A stretch of 64,000 nucleotides of DNA from Sphingobacterium paucimobilis HER1398 (GCF_000416985.1 NZ_ATDL01000016.1:350615-414614), one strand, 5' to 3'. Positions 45,661-56,014 are shown, counted from the stretch's first letter. Numbers and translations: made by a program. The notes: a model not told the origin generated them from the sequence alone.

Positions 45661-46320
45661 TTAATCCCTCCAAAGGTAAGGAAATAACAACAAAGAAATA
45701 GTAACAGTTATGACATTAATTGCTATAAGGACACCAATTTCATTGTAGCTTTCAGCTCTGTTTAGCCCCTGTAAGGCATTTTGAGAAAGCGTTATCAAGA
45801 CAATCAATAATGGGATGATGATTGGAAACGCTAAGACAGCCATCATTGTGCTGTTATTGCCTGTTTTAGCACTGATACCCGATACCATCGTAAATACTGT
45901 CGCAAAACTAACAGCTCCTAGAAAAACAGCTATAAAGTAAAATAGAGGGTCTCCCACGGGATTTTTAAAAACTAAGGAGTAGATCAGGTATGCGATGGCA
46001 GATAAAGCTGTCATCAGTATGATATTGTATATGATTTTAGAAAGTATTATAGCTTTGGGGCTTGCGATAGAGTAATAGTAAAGCTGTCTATACTGGCTTT
46101 CTTGAATGAAAGATCGGCTTATCGCATTTATAGAAGCAAAAAGGAGTATAATCCAAAATAAAGCGTTCCAAATTAAGGTATCTACTGATTTAAATGCCTG
46201 GTAGCAAACAAATACAGTAGATACCACGTATAGTAAGATGCCGTTGACGGCATGTTTAGAACGCCACTCTAAGGTAAGATCTTTATTGACTAAAGTTTTG
46301 ATTTGCTGCAAAAGACTCAT
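45661..46320 (-). CDS. ccmB: Haem exporter protein CcmB
   Basis: The ATG at 46320 (MSLLQQIKTLVNKDLTLEWR) is the family start; the frame is open upstream to 46356 but without fitting residues. The product has 219 residues and six membrane spans (e.g. IWNALFWIILLFASINAISR and IISLLLFPYLWRD at the end). CcmB is the permease of the CcmAB complex used in system I cytochrome c maturation. No ccmA is present next to it. Confidence 0.9.
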   Translation of the reverse strand: MSLLQQIKTLVNKDLTLEWRSKHAVNGILLYVVSTVFVCYQAFKSVDTLIWNALFWIILLFASINAISRSFIQESQYRQLYYYSIASPKAIILSKIIYNIILMTALSAIAYLIYSLVFKNPVGDPLFYFIAVFLGAVSFATVFTMVSGISAKTGNNSTMMAVLAFPIIIPLLIVLITLSQNALQGLNRAESYNEIGVLIAINVITVTISLLLFPYLWRD

Positions 46321-46326
46321 GTATGG

Positions 46327-46334
46327 CAAAGATA
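46327..46334 (-). promoter_or_regulatory. ccmB -7 promoter box (TATCTTTG)
   Basis: Read on the minus strand this is TATCTTTG, a perfect TAnnTTTG box ending 6 bp before the ccmB ATG. Transcription would therefore start at or beside the start codon, which would give a leaderless or near-leaderless mRNA. Confidence 0.5.
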
Positions 46335-46369
46335 CACAATTTGCAGTGTCTAGCATTTACTTTTGGAAA

Positions 46370-46744
46370 TTAAGCCTTTGAGATTTCTGATTTTGCTTTT
46401 TCAGCTAAATCTTCGGTTTTATGGGCTATTTTGTCTGTGGCATCAGAAGCTTTTCCTGCCCAGTCTGATGCTTTTTCCGATACTTTATTTAGCACATCTC
46501 TGCCTGCGTCTTTTGCTTTCGATTTCCATTCACGCAAGTCCTCCTTAGCTTCCTTAGCAAGACGCGAAGCTCTCTTTGCTTCTTTCTTTGAAAGATCCTT
46601 AAGTGATTTCGTTAAATCTTTGATTCCGTCATTGGCTTTGTTCAATGTTTTCTTGCCATCCTCAGTACCCAATAAATAATAAGCAGCAGTTCCAACCGCC
46701 AATCCTAACAATGCAAATGCAACTAATCCGTTCCTATTTTTCAT
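46370..46744 (-). CDS. YtxH-domain small membrane protein
   Basis: The 124-residue protein has one N-terminal membrane helix (GLVAFALLGLAVGTAAYYLL) followed by a Lys/Ala/Glu-rich amphipathic helical tail (KSLKDLSKKEAKRASRLAKE, then KASDWAGKASDATDKIAHKT). This is the YtxH pattern, often linked to general stress and to apolipoprotein-like helices. It is preceded by a gap containing no other gene. Function is not defined. Confidence 0.82.
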   Translation of the reverse strand: MKNRNGLVAFALLGLAVGTAAYYLLGTEDGKKTLNKANDGIKDLTKSLKDLSKKEAKRASRLAKEAKEDLREWKSKAKDAGRDVLNKVSEKASDWAGKASDATDKIAHKTEDLAEKAKSEISKA

Positions 46745-46861
46745 CTTTATAAATTTTGTTTGTTTTCCGACTTGTTATCTATCTATAAACAAGCATCGTT
46801 CCAAAAAGTTTTCTGGGCGAATGGATTAACAAATTTTAACCCCAAGCAATATGATTCTTCT

Positions 46862-48697
46862 TTAACTGATGCTTTTTTGGGTGGATTGAAGTGTGTACAG
46901 ATGATGGTATAATCCGGAACCTTTTGCGAGGAGTTCTTCATGGTTGCCAAAATCAGCTACTCGCCCTTCGTCAATCACAAGGATACTGTCCGCATTTTTT
47001 ATGGTAGACAGACGGTGGGCAATAATAATCGAGGTACGGTTTTTCATGAGCTCTTCTAGCGCTTCCTGAACTAGTCGTTCTGATTCGGAATCTAACGACG
47101 AAGTAGCTTCGTCCAATATTAAAATCGAAGGATCTTTTAGTAGTGCTCGTGCTATAGCGATACGCTGACGCTGCCCTCCGGATAGTTTTACCCCTCTTTC
47201 ACCGACCATCGTATCATAGCCATCCGGGAACCCCATGATAAAATCGTGTGCATTAGCACGCTTGGCGGCCTCGATAATGCTTTCCGCATTAGCATCCAGT
47301 CTGCCGTAATTTATATTCTCCCGTATTGTACCCCCAAAGAGTAAGACGTCTTGTGGTACGATAGCTACTTGATTTCGTATATCAGTGATTGCAAAGCTAG
47401 TGGCAGGCATTTCATCATAGCGAATTTCGCCCGAAGAAGGTTGGTAGAATTGAAGGGTTAAAGATGCTATAGTGGATTTTCCGGCTCCGCTAGGGCCCAC
47501 TATTGCTATTTTTTGCCCAGCATCTGCCGTAAACGAGATGTCATTTAATATAGTGCTCTCTAGCCGTGAAGGATAAGAAAAGCTGACCTTGTCAAAAGTC
47601 AGTTTACCCATGATATGCCTTTTGATGTTTTTATCTTCTTCGGAGACCTGGATATCCTCAGTTTTTTCGTTAAGAATCTCGATTACTCGCTCGCTCGCTC
47701 CTAAAGCCCGTTGTAAGCCTGCGTACAATTCGGGAAAACTTCCCATAGAGCCGGCTACGAACATCGAATATAGAATGTAGGTAGTCAGGTCTCCAACAGA
47801 GATCTCACCTATAGACACTAGAGAAGCTCCATACCATATGACAGCAATCACGGCTCCAAATATGCAAAAGATGATAAAGGAGGCGAATAAACCTCGGTAG
47901 GTGGCTCCCTTGATAGCAAGGCTGACCGCATTCTCCAACTTTTTATTGTAGCGTTGTGATTCATAGTATTCGTTTACAAAAGCTTTGACGTTGGATATTC
48001 CGAGTAAGGTTTCCTGTACGATACTGTTAGAGTCTGCAAGCTGATCCTGGGTCTGACGTGAGAGCGTACGGATAAATCGACCGAAGAAAATCGCAGCAAC
48101 AATCAAAATAGGCAATATGCAGAGGTTCATCAAAGCGAGCTTTGGAGATACTATAATTAATAGAAAAACACTGATAATCAAACTTATGCTTTGTCGTATA
48201 ATTTCTGCCAATGTCGTAGTCAATGTGTCCTGAATCTGCGATAAGTCGGCAGAGAGCCTGCTGTTCAGTTCGCCAACTCGGCGATTCGCGAAAAAATCCA
48301 TTGGAAGCGTGATGAGTTTCAGATAAGATTCTCTACGGATGCTAGCCAGTGATTTTTCTGCTATCTCTACAAACAGGCGAATCCGGAAGAACGAGGTAAT
48401 CGATAGGAAGAGTAAGATGCTGATTGATAATGCTCCGATGAATAAAACATCGGACTGCAGCCAAGGGTAGGTTTGTTTGCCTTGTGCCGCGTCTATCATA
48501 GCTCCAAGTAAGGCTGGGAGAGTAAGCATCGTTAGACTGGACATAATCAAAAAGATCATTCCTATGATGAACTTACCTTTGTAAGGTTTCAAATAAGACA
48601 AAAGCTGAGCTGCCTTTTTTAGTAGTTCTTTGTTTAATTTGGGCTTAGGTAAATCATCGGAATGCGAATCGCCACTGTTCAATCTTGGTCTAGCCAT
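46862..48697 (-). CDS. ABC exporter (fused permease-ATPase, MsbA-like)
   Basis: The ATG at 48697 (MARPRLNSGDSHSDDLPKPK) gives 611 residues; the longer frame to 48736 is less likely. Residues about 25-320 hold six membrane helices. The ATPase domain follows with Walker A VGPSGAGKST (about 405), signature LSGGQRQRIAIARAL (about 507) and Walker B ILILDEATSSLDSESE (about 527), then the switch His in IIIAHRLSTIKNAD. Homodimers of this type flip lipids or export drugs. Similarity to MsbA, the lipid A flippase, is general and the substrate is uncertain. The TACATTTG box at 48734 is its likely promoter. Confidence 0.9.
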   Translation of the reverse strand: MARPRLNSGDSHSDDLPKPKLNKELLKKAAQLLSYLKPYKGKFIIGMIFLIMSSLTMLTLPALLGAMIDAAQGKQTYPWLQSDVLFIGALSISILLFLSITSFFRIRLFVEIAEKSLASIRRESYLKLITLPMDFFANRRVGELNSRLSADLSQIQDTLTTTLAEIIRQSISLIISVFLLIIVSPKLALMNLCILPILIVAAIFFGRFIRTLSRQTQDQLADSNSIVQETLLGISNVKAFVNEYYESQRYNKKLENAVSLAIKGATYRGLFASFIIFCIFGAVIAVIWYGASLVSIGEISVGDLTTYILYSMFVAGSMGSFPELYAGLQRALGASERVIEILNEKTEDIQVSEEDKNIKRHIMGKLTFDKVSFSYPSRLESTILNDISFTADAGQKIAIVGPSGAGKSTIASLTLQFYQPSSGEIRYDEMPATSFAITDIRNQVAIVPQDVLLFGGTIRENINYGRLDANAESIIEAAKRANAHDFIMGFPDGYDTMVGERGVKLSGGQRQRIAIARALLKDPSILILDEATSSLDSESERLVQEALEELMKNRTSIIIAHRLSTIKNADSILVIDEGRVADFGNHEELLAKGSGLYHHLYTLQSTQKSIS

Positions 48698-48733
48698 TAT
48701 TTTTGTAATCTTAAAGCTTTTTGTTCCAACGGA

Positions 48734-48741
48734 CAAATGTA
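48734..48741 (-). promoter_or_regulatory. ABC exporter -7 promoter box (TACATTTG)
   Basis: Read on the minus strand TACATTTG fits TAnnTTTG and lies 37 bp before the preferred ATG at 48697. It also supports that ATG over the longer frame, whose first codon would be at or before the transcription start. Confidence 0.45.
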
Positions 48742-48763
48742 GTGATATAAAGTAGTCGCCTTA

Positions 48764-49312
48764 TCAAACTTTCGTCAAATTTTTTGACCGACGACGTTTG
48801 TATAAAAAAAATAAAACGCCACTGAGAAATAAGATTACAAATATGACATAGCGATATTTATTGTCCGTATGGTCTTCTTCCTCTAATGCTTGAATCGTAT
48901 TTCTCAGTTTTTCGTTTTCAGCCTGTAGTTTGGAAATAGTTTTCATATAGGCGGTTACCTGTTGGTCGTATTCCTTGGCCAAGGCATGAAAACGATCAGC
49001 CTCACTGTCTTTCAAGTCTAAAAGCTTGCGTGTTTCGAGAAAGATGGCATTGTCATTTATTACTACAGACTTCAATATGTCGATTGATTTCTGCATATCA
49101 CTTTTGGTCTTGAACAATCCGAAAATGCCTGTTTTTTGCTCTAGCGAGTTTGTGTAGTCACCGAATCGCTTGCTTCGTTGATCTAGTAAGACATTGACCC
49201 GCTGTCGTTGAGTTTCAAAAGAAATCGAATCCTGATTCTGTTGGACAAGAGCCTTCGCAGGGATACAGCTACATAGTAATAGGTATAAGAACCAGGCATA
49301 TGTCTTTATCAT
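48764..49312 (-). CDS. Secreted coiled-coil protein with C-terminal membrane anchor
   Basis: The 182-residue product has an N-terminal signal (AWFLYLLLCSCIPAKALVQQ), a helical region with a clear coiled coil at about 110-145 (YMKTISKLQAENEKLRNTIQ) and a C-terminal membrane helix with a basic end (YVIFVILFLSGVLFFLYKRR). No named family is recognised. It lies 14 bp after the SAM hydroxide adenosyltransferase gene and is probably co-transcribed with it. Confidence 0.65.
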   Translation of the reverse strand: MIKTYAWFLYLLLCSCIPAKALVQQNQDSISFETQRQRVNVLLDQRSKRFGDYTNSLEQKTGIFGLFKTKSDMQKSIDILKSVVINDNAIFLETRKLLDLKDSEADRFHALAKEYDQQVTAYMKTISKLQAENEKLRNTIQALEEEDHTDNKYRYVIFVILFLSGVLFFLYKRRRSKNLTKV

Positions 49313-49326
49313 AATATTTTAGTTTA

Positions 49327-50109
49327 TTAGTCCAAAAACTCAACCATGATGGTTTCGTCAGGGTATAAACCCAATAAATTACTGGCATGCCCTTTATTGA
49401 TCGCTATCTCCAGATAGTCAGAAATTCCGAATAGACACAGTTTCTCCCCTTCGGATACTTCGTTATAGTGCCAGCTCATTTTGTTTATGGTTTCGTTTCG
49501 TTTAAAATGAAGAACAAAATTTCTTCCTTTTTGAACTTGATTGAACAAATCCTTGCTGATATTGGAGATGACATTGCCAAAAGAATCTATATACGACACA
49601 TGTCCTTTAATAAAGCTGTTTTCTATTATGGGCAGTAGTGTTACTTTTTGTAAGGGAGTATCGATAGCTGAGCCGAGATCCTCAATAGGATTTCCCTCGG
49701 CGATATGGCAGGTGGCTTTGACGAGAATATCCGCTAACGGGAAGTGCAAAAATCGAAGGTCTTGCATCATCTCGATTTCAAAGAGCTGTTCTGCTTTTTT
49801 TTCACCAAGAATAATACTGAATATGCCATTATCCGCACCAACAAAATAATGCCCCTCAAACTTCATGGCTATGTAGCGACAGCCTTCTTGAAAAACAGTG
49901 TCTATACCGATGAGGTGTACTGTCCCCTTAGGGAAATAATGATAGGCATTCTGGAGGATAAATGCGGCGTGCTGTATGTTGAAAGAGGGAATCTCATGTG
50001 TGATGTCTATTAAACGTACATTGGGCAACAATGATATTATGCTCCCTTTCAATGCCGCCTGATAAAAATCGCGGTAACCTAAATCTGTTGTTAATGTTAT
50101 TACTCCCAT
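49327..50109 (-). CDS. SAM hydroxide adenosyltransferase family (DUF62)
   Basis: The start is the ATG at 50109 (MGVITLTTDLGYRDFYQAAL); one two-codon longer start exists at 50115. The product has about 260 residues. The N-terminal TLTTDLG with the conserved Asp, the segment IDITHEIPSFNIQHAAFIL and the GADNGIFS motif mark the DUF62 / fluorinase-related family, in which archaeal and bacterial members split S-adenosylmethionine with hydroxide to adenosine and methionine. A fluorinase or chlorinase is not suggested by context. Biological role in Bacteroidota is unclear. Confidence 0.88.
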   Translation of the reverse strand: MGVITLTTDLGYRDFYQAALKGSIISLLPNVRLIDITHEIPSFNIQHAAFILQNAYHYFPKGTVHLIGIDTVFQEGCRYIAMKFEGHYFVGADNGIFSIILGEKKAEQLFEIEMMQDLRFLHFPLADILVKATCHIAEGNPIEDLGSAIDTPLQKVTLLPIIENSFIKGHVSYIDSFGNVISNISKDLFNQVQKGRNFVLHFKRNETINKMSWHYNEVSEGEKLCLFGISDYLEIAINKGHASNLLGLYPDETIMVEFLD

Positions 50110-50171
50110 ATTCACAGCCCGTTGTCCTAAAAACGCGCCCTAAAACTGTTGTTTTCTAAAAAAAAGTAAAG

Positions 50172-50179
50172 ACAAAGTT
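50172..50179 (-). promoter_or_regulatory. -7 promoter box (TAACTTTG) of the DUF62 gene
   Basis: Read on the minus strand TAACTTTG is a perfect TAnnTTTG box about 60 bp before the DUF62 ATG, giving a leader of ordinary length. Confidence 0.5.
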
Positions 50180-50496
50180 AGTAAAACTAGTGCTCATAAA
50201 GGCCTTTCGGATTTAAAATAATGAATATTTTTCACATTCGATACATGTAAAAATATTAGTTTGTATTTTTGGTTATAATTTTCTTAGATAAGAATGTTTT
50301 TACATTATACAAATTGAAAATCTTATCTATATTTATCTAGGGAGATGTCCATGTCGATATAAGCTATAGGCTTTCTGACATCGATAGGGTAGTTATCCCT
50401 CTGGTAATAAAATAGACATGCATTAACGTCTGATTCTAATAGGTTGAAAAAACAAGTCATACTGTACACGATATTTAAACTAAAAACCACAATAAT
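50180..50496. other. AT-rich divergent intergenic region
   Basis: This stretch separates the minus-strand DUF62 gene from phoH. It holds TATTTTTG at 50264-50271 on the plus strand, a possible phoH -7 box 226 bp before the start. I see no coding frame of note, no tRNA-like fold and no strong terminator, so a long phoH leader is possible. Confidence 0.35.
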
Positions 50497-51480
50497 TTGA
50501 GCGAATTAATCATCAATTTGGACAATGTTAATTTGGTCTCTCTATGGGGAGCTCAAAATGAGAATTTTGAATCTATTAAAAATAGATTTCCAAAGTTGCG
50601 TTTGATAGCAAGGGGGACGGAACTTAAGGTGTTGGGAGAAGAGGTGGAACAGCGTTTGTTTGAATCCGTGTTTTCCCCTGTTATTGATCATGTCATTAAG
50701 TACAATGCTTTGGGGGCACTGGAACTGGAAGAGCTGTTGGGGATTCCACCAAGAGAGAAGAGTTTGGGCGATAAAGAAAAGCAGGAGGAAAGCCAGTCGG
50801 CAGGACTTAAAGGCGAGCCCATTGTGTATGGTCCTAACGGGTTGATTGTTCGTGCGCGTACTCCAAACCAGCGAAGAATGGTGGATAGCATCGACAAGAA
50901 TGATATTTTGTTTGCTGTAGGGCCAGCTGGGACCGGTAAAACCTATACCGCTGTTGCGTTGGCTGTAAGAGCGTTGCGTAATAAAGAAATCAAACGCATC
51001 ATTTTAACAAGACCTGCTGTAGAAGCTGGAGAGAATTTGGGTTTTTTACCTGGAGATCTTAAAGAGAAGGTAGATCCCTACTTGAGACCCCTTTACGATG
51101 CATTGGATGATATGATCCCAGCTGAAAAGTTAAAAGGTTATTTAGAAAACCGAACCATTGAGGTTGCACCGTTGGCTTTTATGCGGGGGCGTACGTTGGA
51201 CAATTGCTTTGTGATTTTGGATGAAGCGCAGAATGCGACTGATATGCAACTTAAGATGTTTTTGACCCGTATGGGGCCAACCGCTAAATTCATTGTTACG
51301 GGAGATCTTACGCAGATTGACCTTCCGAAAAAATCACAGTCAGGATTGGCAACGGCAATTAAAATATTGGACAATATTAGCGGTATTGATATTGTGTATC
51401 TTACGGGGAGTGATGTTGTCAGGCATAAGCTGGTAAAACGTATCTTGGAAGCTTACGGAGATTTGAATACAAATAATTAA
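50497..51480 (+). CDS. PhoH-like ATPase, TTG start
   Basis: The frame opens with TTG directly after an in-frame TAA, so TTG at 50497 ([20 protein letters not shown]) is the first usable start, and no ATG near the N terminus fits. The 327-residue product has the PhoH P-loop GPAGTGKT at 142-149 and Walker [13 protein letters not shown], with family segments [20 protein letters not shown] and [14 protein letters not shown]. PhoH proteins are cytoplasmic ATPases linked to RNA metabolism. It stands 29 bp before purC. Confidence 0.93.
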   Translation: MSELIINLDNVNLVSLWGAQNENFESIKNRFPKLRLIARGTELKVLGEEVEQRLFESVFSPVIDHVIKYNALGALELEELLGIPPREKSLGDKEKQEESQSAGLKGEPIVYGPNGLIVRARTPNQRRMVDSIDKNDILFAVGPAGTGKTYTAVALAVRALRNKEIKRIILTRPAVEAGENLGFLPGDLKEKVDPYLRPLYDALDDMIPAEKLKGYLENRTIEVAPLAFMRGRTLDNCFVILDEAQNATDMQLKMFLTRMGPTAKFIVTGDLTQIDLPKKSQSGLATAIKILDNISGIDIVYLTGSDVVRHKLVKRILEAYGDLNTNN

Positions 51481-51509
51481 TTAAATATACGCTACGGCGA
51501 TTTACTACG

Positions 51510-52454
51510 ATGAGTGCAATAAAAGAAACCCATTTTAATTTTAATAAACAGACAGGTTTTTACAAGGGTAAAGTACGGGATGTCTATACAATCGACAACA
51601 ACTATTTAGTGATGGTAGCGTCTGATCGTATTTCTGCATTTGACGTAGTGCTTCCTCGAGCTATTCCCTTTAAGGGGCAGGTTTTGAATCAGATTGCTGC
51701 CAAGTTTTTGAAAGCAACGGTTGATATCTTGCCTAATTGGGTTATCACTGTTCCAGATCCTTCGGTAACTATTGGGCAGGCCTGCGACCCGTTTAAGGTG
51801 GAAATGGTGGTTCGTGGTTATCTTTCCGGCCATGCTTGGCGGACTTATCGTGATGGTGGGCGCGAACTCTGTGGGGAAATTCTCCCTGAAGGGCTGAGGG
51901 AGAACGATAAACTGCCAAAAGCTATCATTACTCCAACTACAAAGGCTGCTGTGGGACATGATATGGATATCTCCAAAGCCGAAATTCTGGCGCAGGGAAT
52001 TGTAAGTGTCGAGGATTATGAACAATTGGAAAGCTATGCACATGCACTTTATCAACGTGGAGTAGAAATGGCTGGAGAGAGAGGTCTTATTTTAGCTGAT
52101 ACGAAGTATGAATTTGGGAAGAGAGATGGAAAGATCTATCTTATAGATGAGATTCATACGCCCGATTCTTCGCGCTATTTTTATGCTGAAGGGTACGAAG
52201 AGCGTCAGGCAAATGGTGAGCCTCAAAAGCAGCTTTCGAAAGAATTCGTTCGTCAATGGCTGATCGAAAATGGGTTCCAAGGTAAAGAGGGACAACAGGT
52301 GCCTGAAATGACGGACGAGATTGTTGATTCGATCTCTGCACGGTATATCGAACTTTATGAGTATATTACCGGAGAACGGTTTCATTATGATGTCGAAGAA
52401 GATGTTTTGGCGCGCGTCGAACGCAATGTGAGTGCGGCTTTGGAGAAACTATAA
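51510..52454 (+). CDS. purC: SAICAR synthetase (purC)
   Basis: PurC joins aspartate to carboxyaminoimidazole ribotide with ATP in de novo purine synthesis. The 314-residue protein has the early [20 protein letters not shown] region, the nucleotide-site segments [20 protein letters not shown] and [17 protein letters not shown], and [20 protein letters not shown] with the late [18 protein letters not shown]. It is longer than the ~237-residue enterobacterial enzyme and belongs to the longer class of about 300 residues. It is not accompanied by other pur genes. Confidence 0.97.
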   Translation: MSAIKETHFNFNKQTGFYKGKVRDVYTIDNNYLVMVASDRISAFDVVLPRAIPFKGQVLNQIAAKFLKATVDILPNWVITVPDPSVTIGQACDPFKVEMVVRGYLSGHAWRTYRDGGRELCGEILPEGLRENDKLPKAIITPTTKAAVGHDMDISKAEILAQGIVSVEDYEQLESYAHALYQRGVEMAGERGLILADTKYEFGKRDGKIYLIDEIHTPDSSRYFYAEGYEERQANGEPQKQLSKEFVRQWLIENGFQGKEGQQVPEMTDEIVDSISARYIELYEYITGERFHYDVEEDVLARVERNVSAALEKL

Positions 52455-52468
52455 AAGAGGATAAAGAT

Positions 52469-52843
52469 ATGCGTTATACTATTGATAAGCATGAGCGATA
52501 TGTTGTTATCGAGCCGCTTATTTCTACATTGGATGCAGCGGCAGCGGCATTCTTAAAGGGAGAATTCATGCTTCGTAATACATCGGGGCAACGTAATATT
52601 GTGTTGGACCTTTCTCAAGTTCAGGATATCTGCGAAGAAGGGGTGCGTATGGGCTTGTTGGCAGATCGACTGTGTCAGGGCGCTGACGGGATGTTCATTA
52701 TCACGGGATTGACCCCTTCCGTAAAACATATATTGAAAGTTGCACACCTCGATGGTTTTTTTACGATTGTTAGAAATCTAAGCGAAGCAGAAGATCTTAT
52801 ATTCGGGAATGAGATTCAGCGGGATTTGATCGGGGGTAAATAA
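52469..52843 (+). CDS. STAS-domain protein (anti-sigma-antagonist type)
   Basis: The 124-residue single-domain protein starts MRYTIDKHERYVVIEPL and has the STAS core NIVLDLSQVQDICEEGVRMG, where Asp/Ser-type phosphosites would lie. Residue order around QDICEEGVRMGLL lacks the classical DSSG serine, so phospho-regulation is doubtful. STAS proteins often control anti-sigma factors, but none is next to it. It lies 14 bp after purC and 3 bp before rnz, so it is part of that transcript. Confidence 0.78.
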   Translation: MRYTIDKHERYVVIEPLISTLDAAAAAFLKGEFMLRNTSGQRNIVLDLSQVQDICEEGVRMGLLADRLCQGADGMFIITGLTPSVKHILKVAHLDGFFTIVRNLSEAEDLIFGNEIQRDLIGGK

Positions 52844-52846
52844 GAT

Positions 52847-53758
52847 ATGCGGTTTGAAATCTTAGTCCTGGGCAATAGCTCAGCTACCCCTATCTATGAC
52901 CGACATCCTACTGCGCAGATTCTAAATTTCAATGAGCAACTGTTTTTGATCGATTGCGGAGAGGGGACACAGATGCAATTGCATCGTTACGGGATTAAGA
53001 GCAATAAAATATCCCGGATATTTATTAGCCATCTCCATGGTGACCATTATTTGGGATTGGTAGGTTTACTTTCCTCTATGAATTTGACAGGCCGTATGTC
53101 AGAGTTACATCTGCATGGGCCAGCTCCGCTTTTAGAAATTCTCAACCTGCAGTTTAAGCACTCGGATACTACGCTGAGATATAATTTGATTTTTCATCCC
53201 ACCAATCCGGACGAGGAGGAAGTAATTATGAAATCGCAGATGTTGACAGTGCGGTCATTTCCATTGCTACATCGCGTGCCTACTACCGGTTTTCGATTTG
53301 ATGAAGGGGCTAGGGCAGCATCTTTAATCTCGGAAAAGATAGAAGGGATGAATATTCCGACTGTTTTCTTTCAACAGTTAAAAAAAGGTATGGACTGCAC
53401 GGATTTAGATGGTACCGTGTATCGTGCCACAGAGCTGACCAAACCCGCGCCACCATCTCGAAGTTATGCTTACTGTTCGGATACAAGGGCGTTTGCAACG
53501 TATATAGACGCAATATACGGCGTAGATCTTTTGTATCATGAAACCACTTTTGAACACAGTCTTTTAGACAGAGCAGTGGAGACCCTCCATAGTACCAGTT
53601 TAGAGGCAGCTCAGGTCGCTTTACAAGCTGGCGTAAAGAGACTCCTAATGGGGCATTATTCAGCGCGTTATAAAGATTTGACCCCTCTTTTGGAGGAGGC
53701 AAAAGCCGTATTTGATGAAAGTGTCCTTTCTTTTGAGGGGAATTGGTATAAAGTTTAG
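52847..53758 (+). CDS. rnz: Ribonuclease Z
   Basis: RNase Z cuts the 3' trailer from pre-tRNAs. The 303-residue protein has the metallo-beta-lactamase HxHxDH motif at 62-67 (FISHLHGDHYLGL) and the earlier FLIDCGEGTQMQLHRYGI typical of RNase Z. Further metal-site segments are FPLLHRVPTTGFRF, AYCSDTRAF, LLYHETTFE and LLMGHYSARY. It follows the STAS gene by 3 bp. Confidence 0.96.
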   Translation: MRFEILVLGNSSATPIYDRHPTAQILNFNEQLFLIDCGEGTQMQLHRYGIKSNKISRIFISHLHGDHYLGLVGLLSSMNLTGRMSELHLHGPAPLLEILNLQFKHSDTTLRYNLIFHPTNPDEEEVIMKSQMLTVRSFPLLHRVPTTGFRFDEGARAASLISEKIEGMNIPTVFFQQLKKGMDCTDLDGTVYRATELTKPAPPSRSYAYCSDTRAFATYIDAIYGVDLLYHETTFEHSLLDRAVETLHSTSLEAAQVALQAGVKRLLMGHYSARYKDLTPLLEEAKAVFDESVLSFEGNWYKV

Positions 53759-53812
53759 TGATTCTCTAAATTTTTAACCATCTTTACACCTCAATTTTAA
53801 TGGACAAACAAT

Positions 53813-54865
53813 ATGTCTTTCAACTTAGATAACCTACTAAGGGACAATATCAAAAAACTAGTCCCTTATTCCTCCGCAAGAGATGAATTTAAAGGAGAAG
53901 CGTCTGTATTATTAGATGCTAATGAAAATGCTTTTGGTTCACCATTGGATCATCATTACAACCGCTATCCGGATCCTTTGCAGCATCAAGTGAAAGAAAA
54001 GCTGGCAACAATTAAAGGCGTGCCAGCAGACCATATTTTTTTAGGCAACGGAAGTGACGAAGCGATCGACATCTTGTACAGGGCTTTTTGCAAGCCTGGC
54101 GTTGATAATGTGATTTTAGTACCACCTACTTACGGTATGTATGAGGTGTCTGCCAATATCAATGATGTACAGATACGTAAAGTCAATCTTACTGCCGATT
54201 ACCAGTTGGATTTGGACGGTATCGCTGAGGCATTGGACATGCATACTAAGATGATCTTTATTTGTTCACCCAATAATCCGACCGGTAACAGTATAGACCG
54301 CAAAGATATCGAAACGATCCTGACACATTTCAAAGGATTAGTTGTTATTGATGAGGCTTATATCAATTTCTCGAAGCAGCGCTCCTTTACGCAGGAATTG
54401 ACCGAGTATCCCAACCTGGTTATTCTTCAAACGTTGTCCAAAGCGTGGGGTCTAGCTGCATTGCGTTTAGGAATGGCCTTTGCCAGCAAAGCCATTATTC
54501 AGGTATTCAATAAGATAAAACCTCCTTATAACATTAATCAAGCGACTCAAGATTTGGTGTTGAAAGCGCTGGAGAATGTGGATACAGTCAATAGTTGGAT
54601 CCAACAGACTGTCGCAGAAAGGGAGTTGTTGATACAAGAACTTTCTGCTATAGCGCAGATTGCTCATATTACCCCATCTGATGCCAATTTTATCCTGGCT
54701 AAGTTGGAAGAACCACGAGAATTGTACAATTTTCTAGTCAATCAGGGCATCATCGTACGAGATCGTTCCAAGGTAGAACTATGTGAGGGCTGTCTACGTA
54801 TTACGGTAGGTACCACCGAAGATAATAGAAAACTGATCGAGGCTATTAAACAATTTTACAGCTAA
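53813..54865 (+). CDS. hisC: Histidinol-phosphate aminotransferase
   Basis: HisC transaminates imidazole acetol phosphate to histidinol phosphate using PLP. The 350-residue fold-type I enzyme has the internal-aldimine Lys at 210 ([16 protein letters not shown]), the SPNNPTG motif, and [10 protein letters not shown] near the N terminus. It is the first his gene of this cluster, and the 54-bp gap before it contains no obvious attenuator. hisG and hisD, often upstream of it, are not present here. Confidence 0.97.
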   Translation: MSFNLDNLLRDNIKKLVPYSSARDEFKGEASVLLDANENAFGSPLDHHYNRYPDPLQHQVKEKLATIKGVPADHIFLGNGSDEAIDILYRAFCKPGVDNVILVPPTYGMYEVSANINDVQIRKVNLTADYQLDLDGIAEALDMHTKMIFICSPNNPTGNSIDRKDIETILTHFKGLVVIDEAYINFSKQRSFTQELTEYPNLVILQTLSKAWGLAALRLGMAFASKAIIQVFNKIKPPYNINQATQDLVLKALENVDTVNSWIQQTVAERELLIQELSAIAQIAHITPSDANFILAKLEEPRELYNFLVNQGIIVRDRSKVELCEGCLRITVGTTEDNRKLIEAIKQFYS

Positions 54866-54872
54866 ATTAATT

Positions 54873-56012
54873 ATGAAAGATAATATAAAGAGAGTTTTGT
54901 TTATTGATAGGGATGGAACACTTATTCTTGAACCTGAAGACGAACAGATTGACTCTTTTGCAAAATTGAAATTTTATCCAGGCGCTTTGCAGTATCTGCC
55001 ACGTATTGCCCGGGAATTGGATTTTGAACTGATCTTGGTGTCCAATCAAGATGGTCTAGGGACAGCATCACATCCCGAAGAGAATTTTTGGCCAGTACAT
55101 AACTTTGTTGTGGATACTTTTCAGGCCGAAGGTGTCATTTTTGCAAAAGAACATATCGATAAGACTTTCCCGGATGAAAATGCGCCAACCCGTAAACCGG
55201 GGATAGGTATGCTATCGGAATATTTTGATGAGACCAAGTACAACCTTGCTGAATCTTTCGTAATCGGCGATCGTGTCAATGACGTAAAGCTGGCGCAGAA
55301 TCTAGGTGCAAAAGCGATTTGGTTACGTAATAATGATGAGTTGGGTAAGGCTGAACACGTCGAAATTACTAGCGATTGCGTGGCACTGGAAACTTCTGAC
55401 TGGAAAGCTGTTTATGAGTTTTTGAAACTGAATACGAGGGTAGGAGAACATCACAGAAAGACGAATGAAACGGATATTTATATCAAAGTCAATCTAGATG
55501 GTTCAGGAAAAGCAGACATCGACACAGGGTTGCCATTTTTTGATCATATGCTGGATCAGATTGCAAGGCATGGTGCTGTTGATCTGACAGTACACGCTAA
55601 AGGGGATCTTCATATTGACGAACATCATACGATCGAAGATACTGGAATAGCATTGGGCGAGGTGTTTTTGAAAGTTCTAGGTGATAAACGTGGCATCGAG
55701 CGCTATGCCTATACGTTGCCTATGGACGATTGTTTGGCACAGGTGGCTTTGGATTTTGGCGGACGCAATTGGATTGTATGGGATGCCGAGTTTAAAAGAG
55801 AGAAAATCGGAGATATGCCTACAGAGATGTTCTTTCATTTCTTCAAATCATTTTCGGATGCTGCCAAAGCTAACTTAAATATCAAGGCAGAAGGCGATAA
55901 TGAACATCATAAAATAGAAGCTATTTTTAAAGCCTTCGCGAAGGCTATTAAAAAGGCTGTACGAAGGGATGCCGAAAATATGCAGTTGCCAAGTACAAAA
56001 GGGGTGTTGTAG
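54873..56012 (+). CDS. hisB: Bifunctional histidinol-phosphatase / imidazoleglycerol-phosphate dehydratase
   Basis: The 379-residue protein fuses two pathway enzymes. The N-terminal HAD phosphatase has catalytic Asp 12/14 ([16 protein letters not shown]) and [20 protein letters not shown]. The C-terminal IGP dehydratase begins at about residue 185 and carries the metal-binding His motifs ([36 protein letters not shown], and the late [11 protein letters not shown]). The ATG at 54873 is 7 bp after hisC. Fusion of these activities is usual in gammaproteobacteria and Bacteroidota. Confidence 0.97.
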   Translation: MKDNIKRVLFIDRDGTLILEPEDEQIDSFAKLKFYPGALQYLPRIARELDFELILVSNQDGLGTASHPEENFWPVHNFVVDTFQAEGVIFAKEHIDKTFPDENAPTRKPGIGMLSEYFDETKYNLAESFVIGDRVNDVKLAQNLGAKAIWLRNNDELGKAEHVEITSDCVALETSDWKAVYEFLKLNTRVGEHHRKTNETDIYIKVNLDGSGKADIDTGLPFFDHMLDQIARHGAVDLTVHAKGDLHIDEHHTIEDTGIALGEVFLKVLGDKRGIERYAYTLPMDDCLAQVALDFGGRNWIVWDAEFKREKIGDMPTEMFFHFFKSFSDAAKANLNIKAEGDNEHHKIEAIFKAFAKAIKKAVRRDAENMQLPSTKGVL

Positions 56013-56014
56013 GG

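Noticed and set aside
49327..50109. Fluorinase or chlorinase function
   Set aside because: The protein has general DUF62 features only and no halometabolite genes nearby; hydroxide adenosyltransferase is the safer call.
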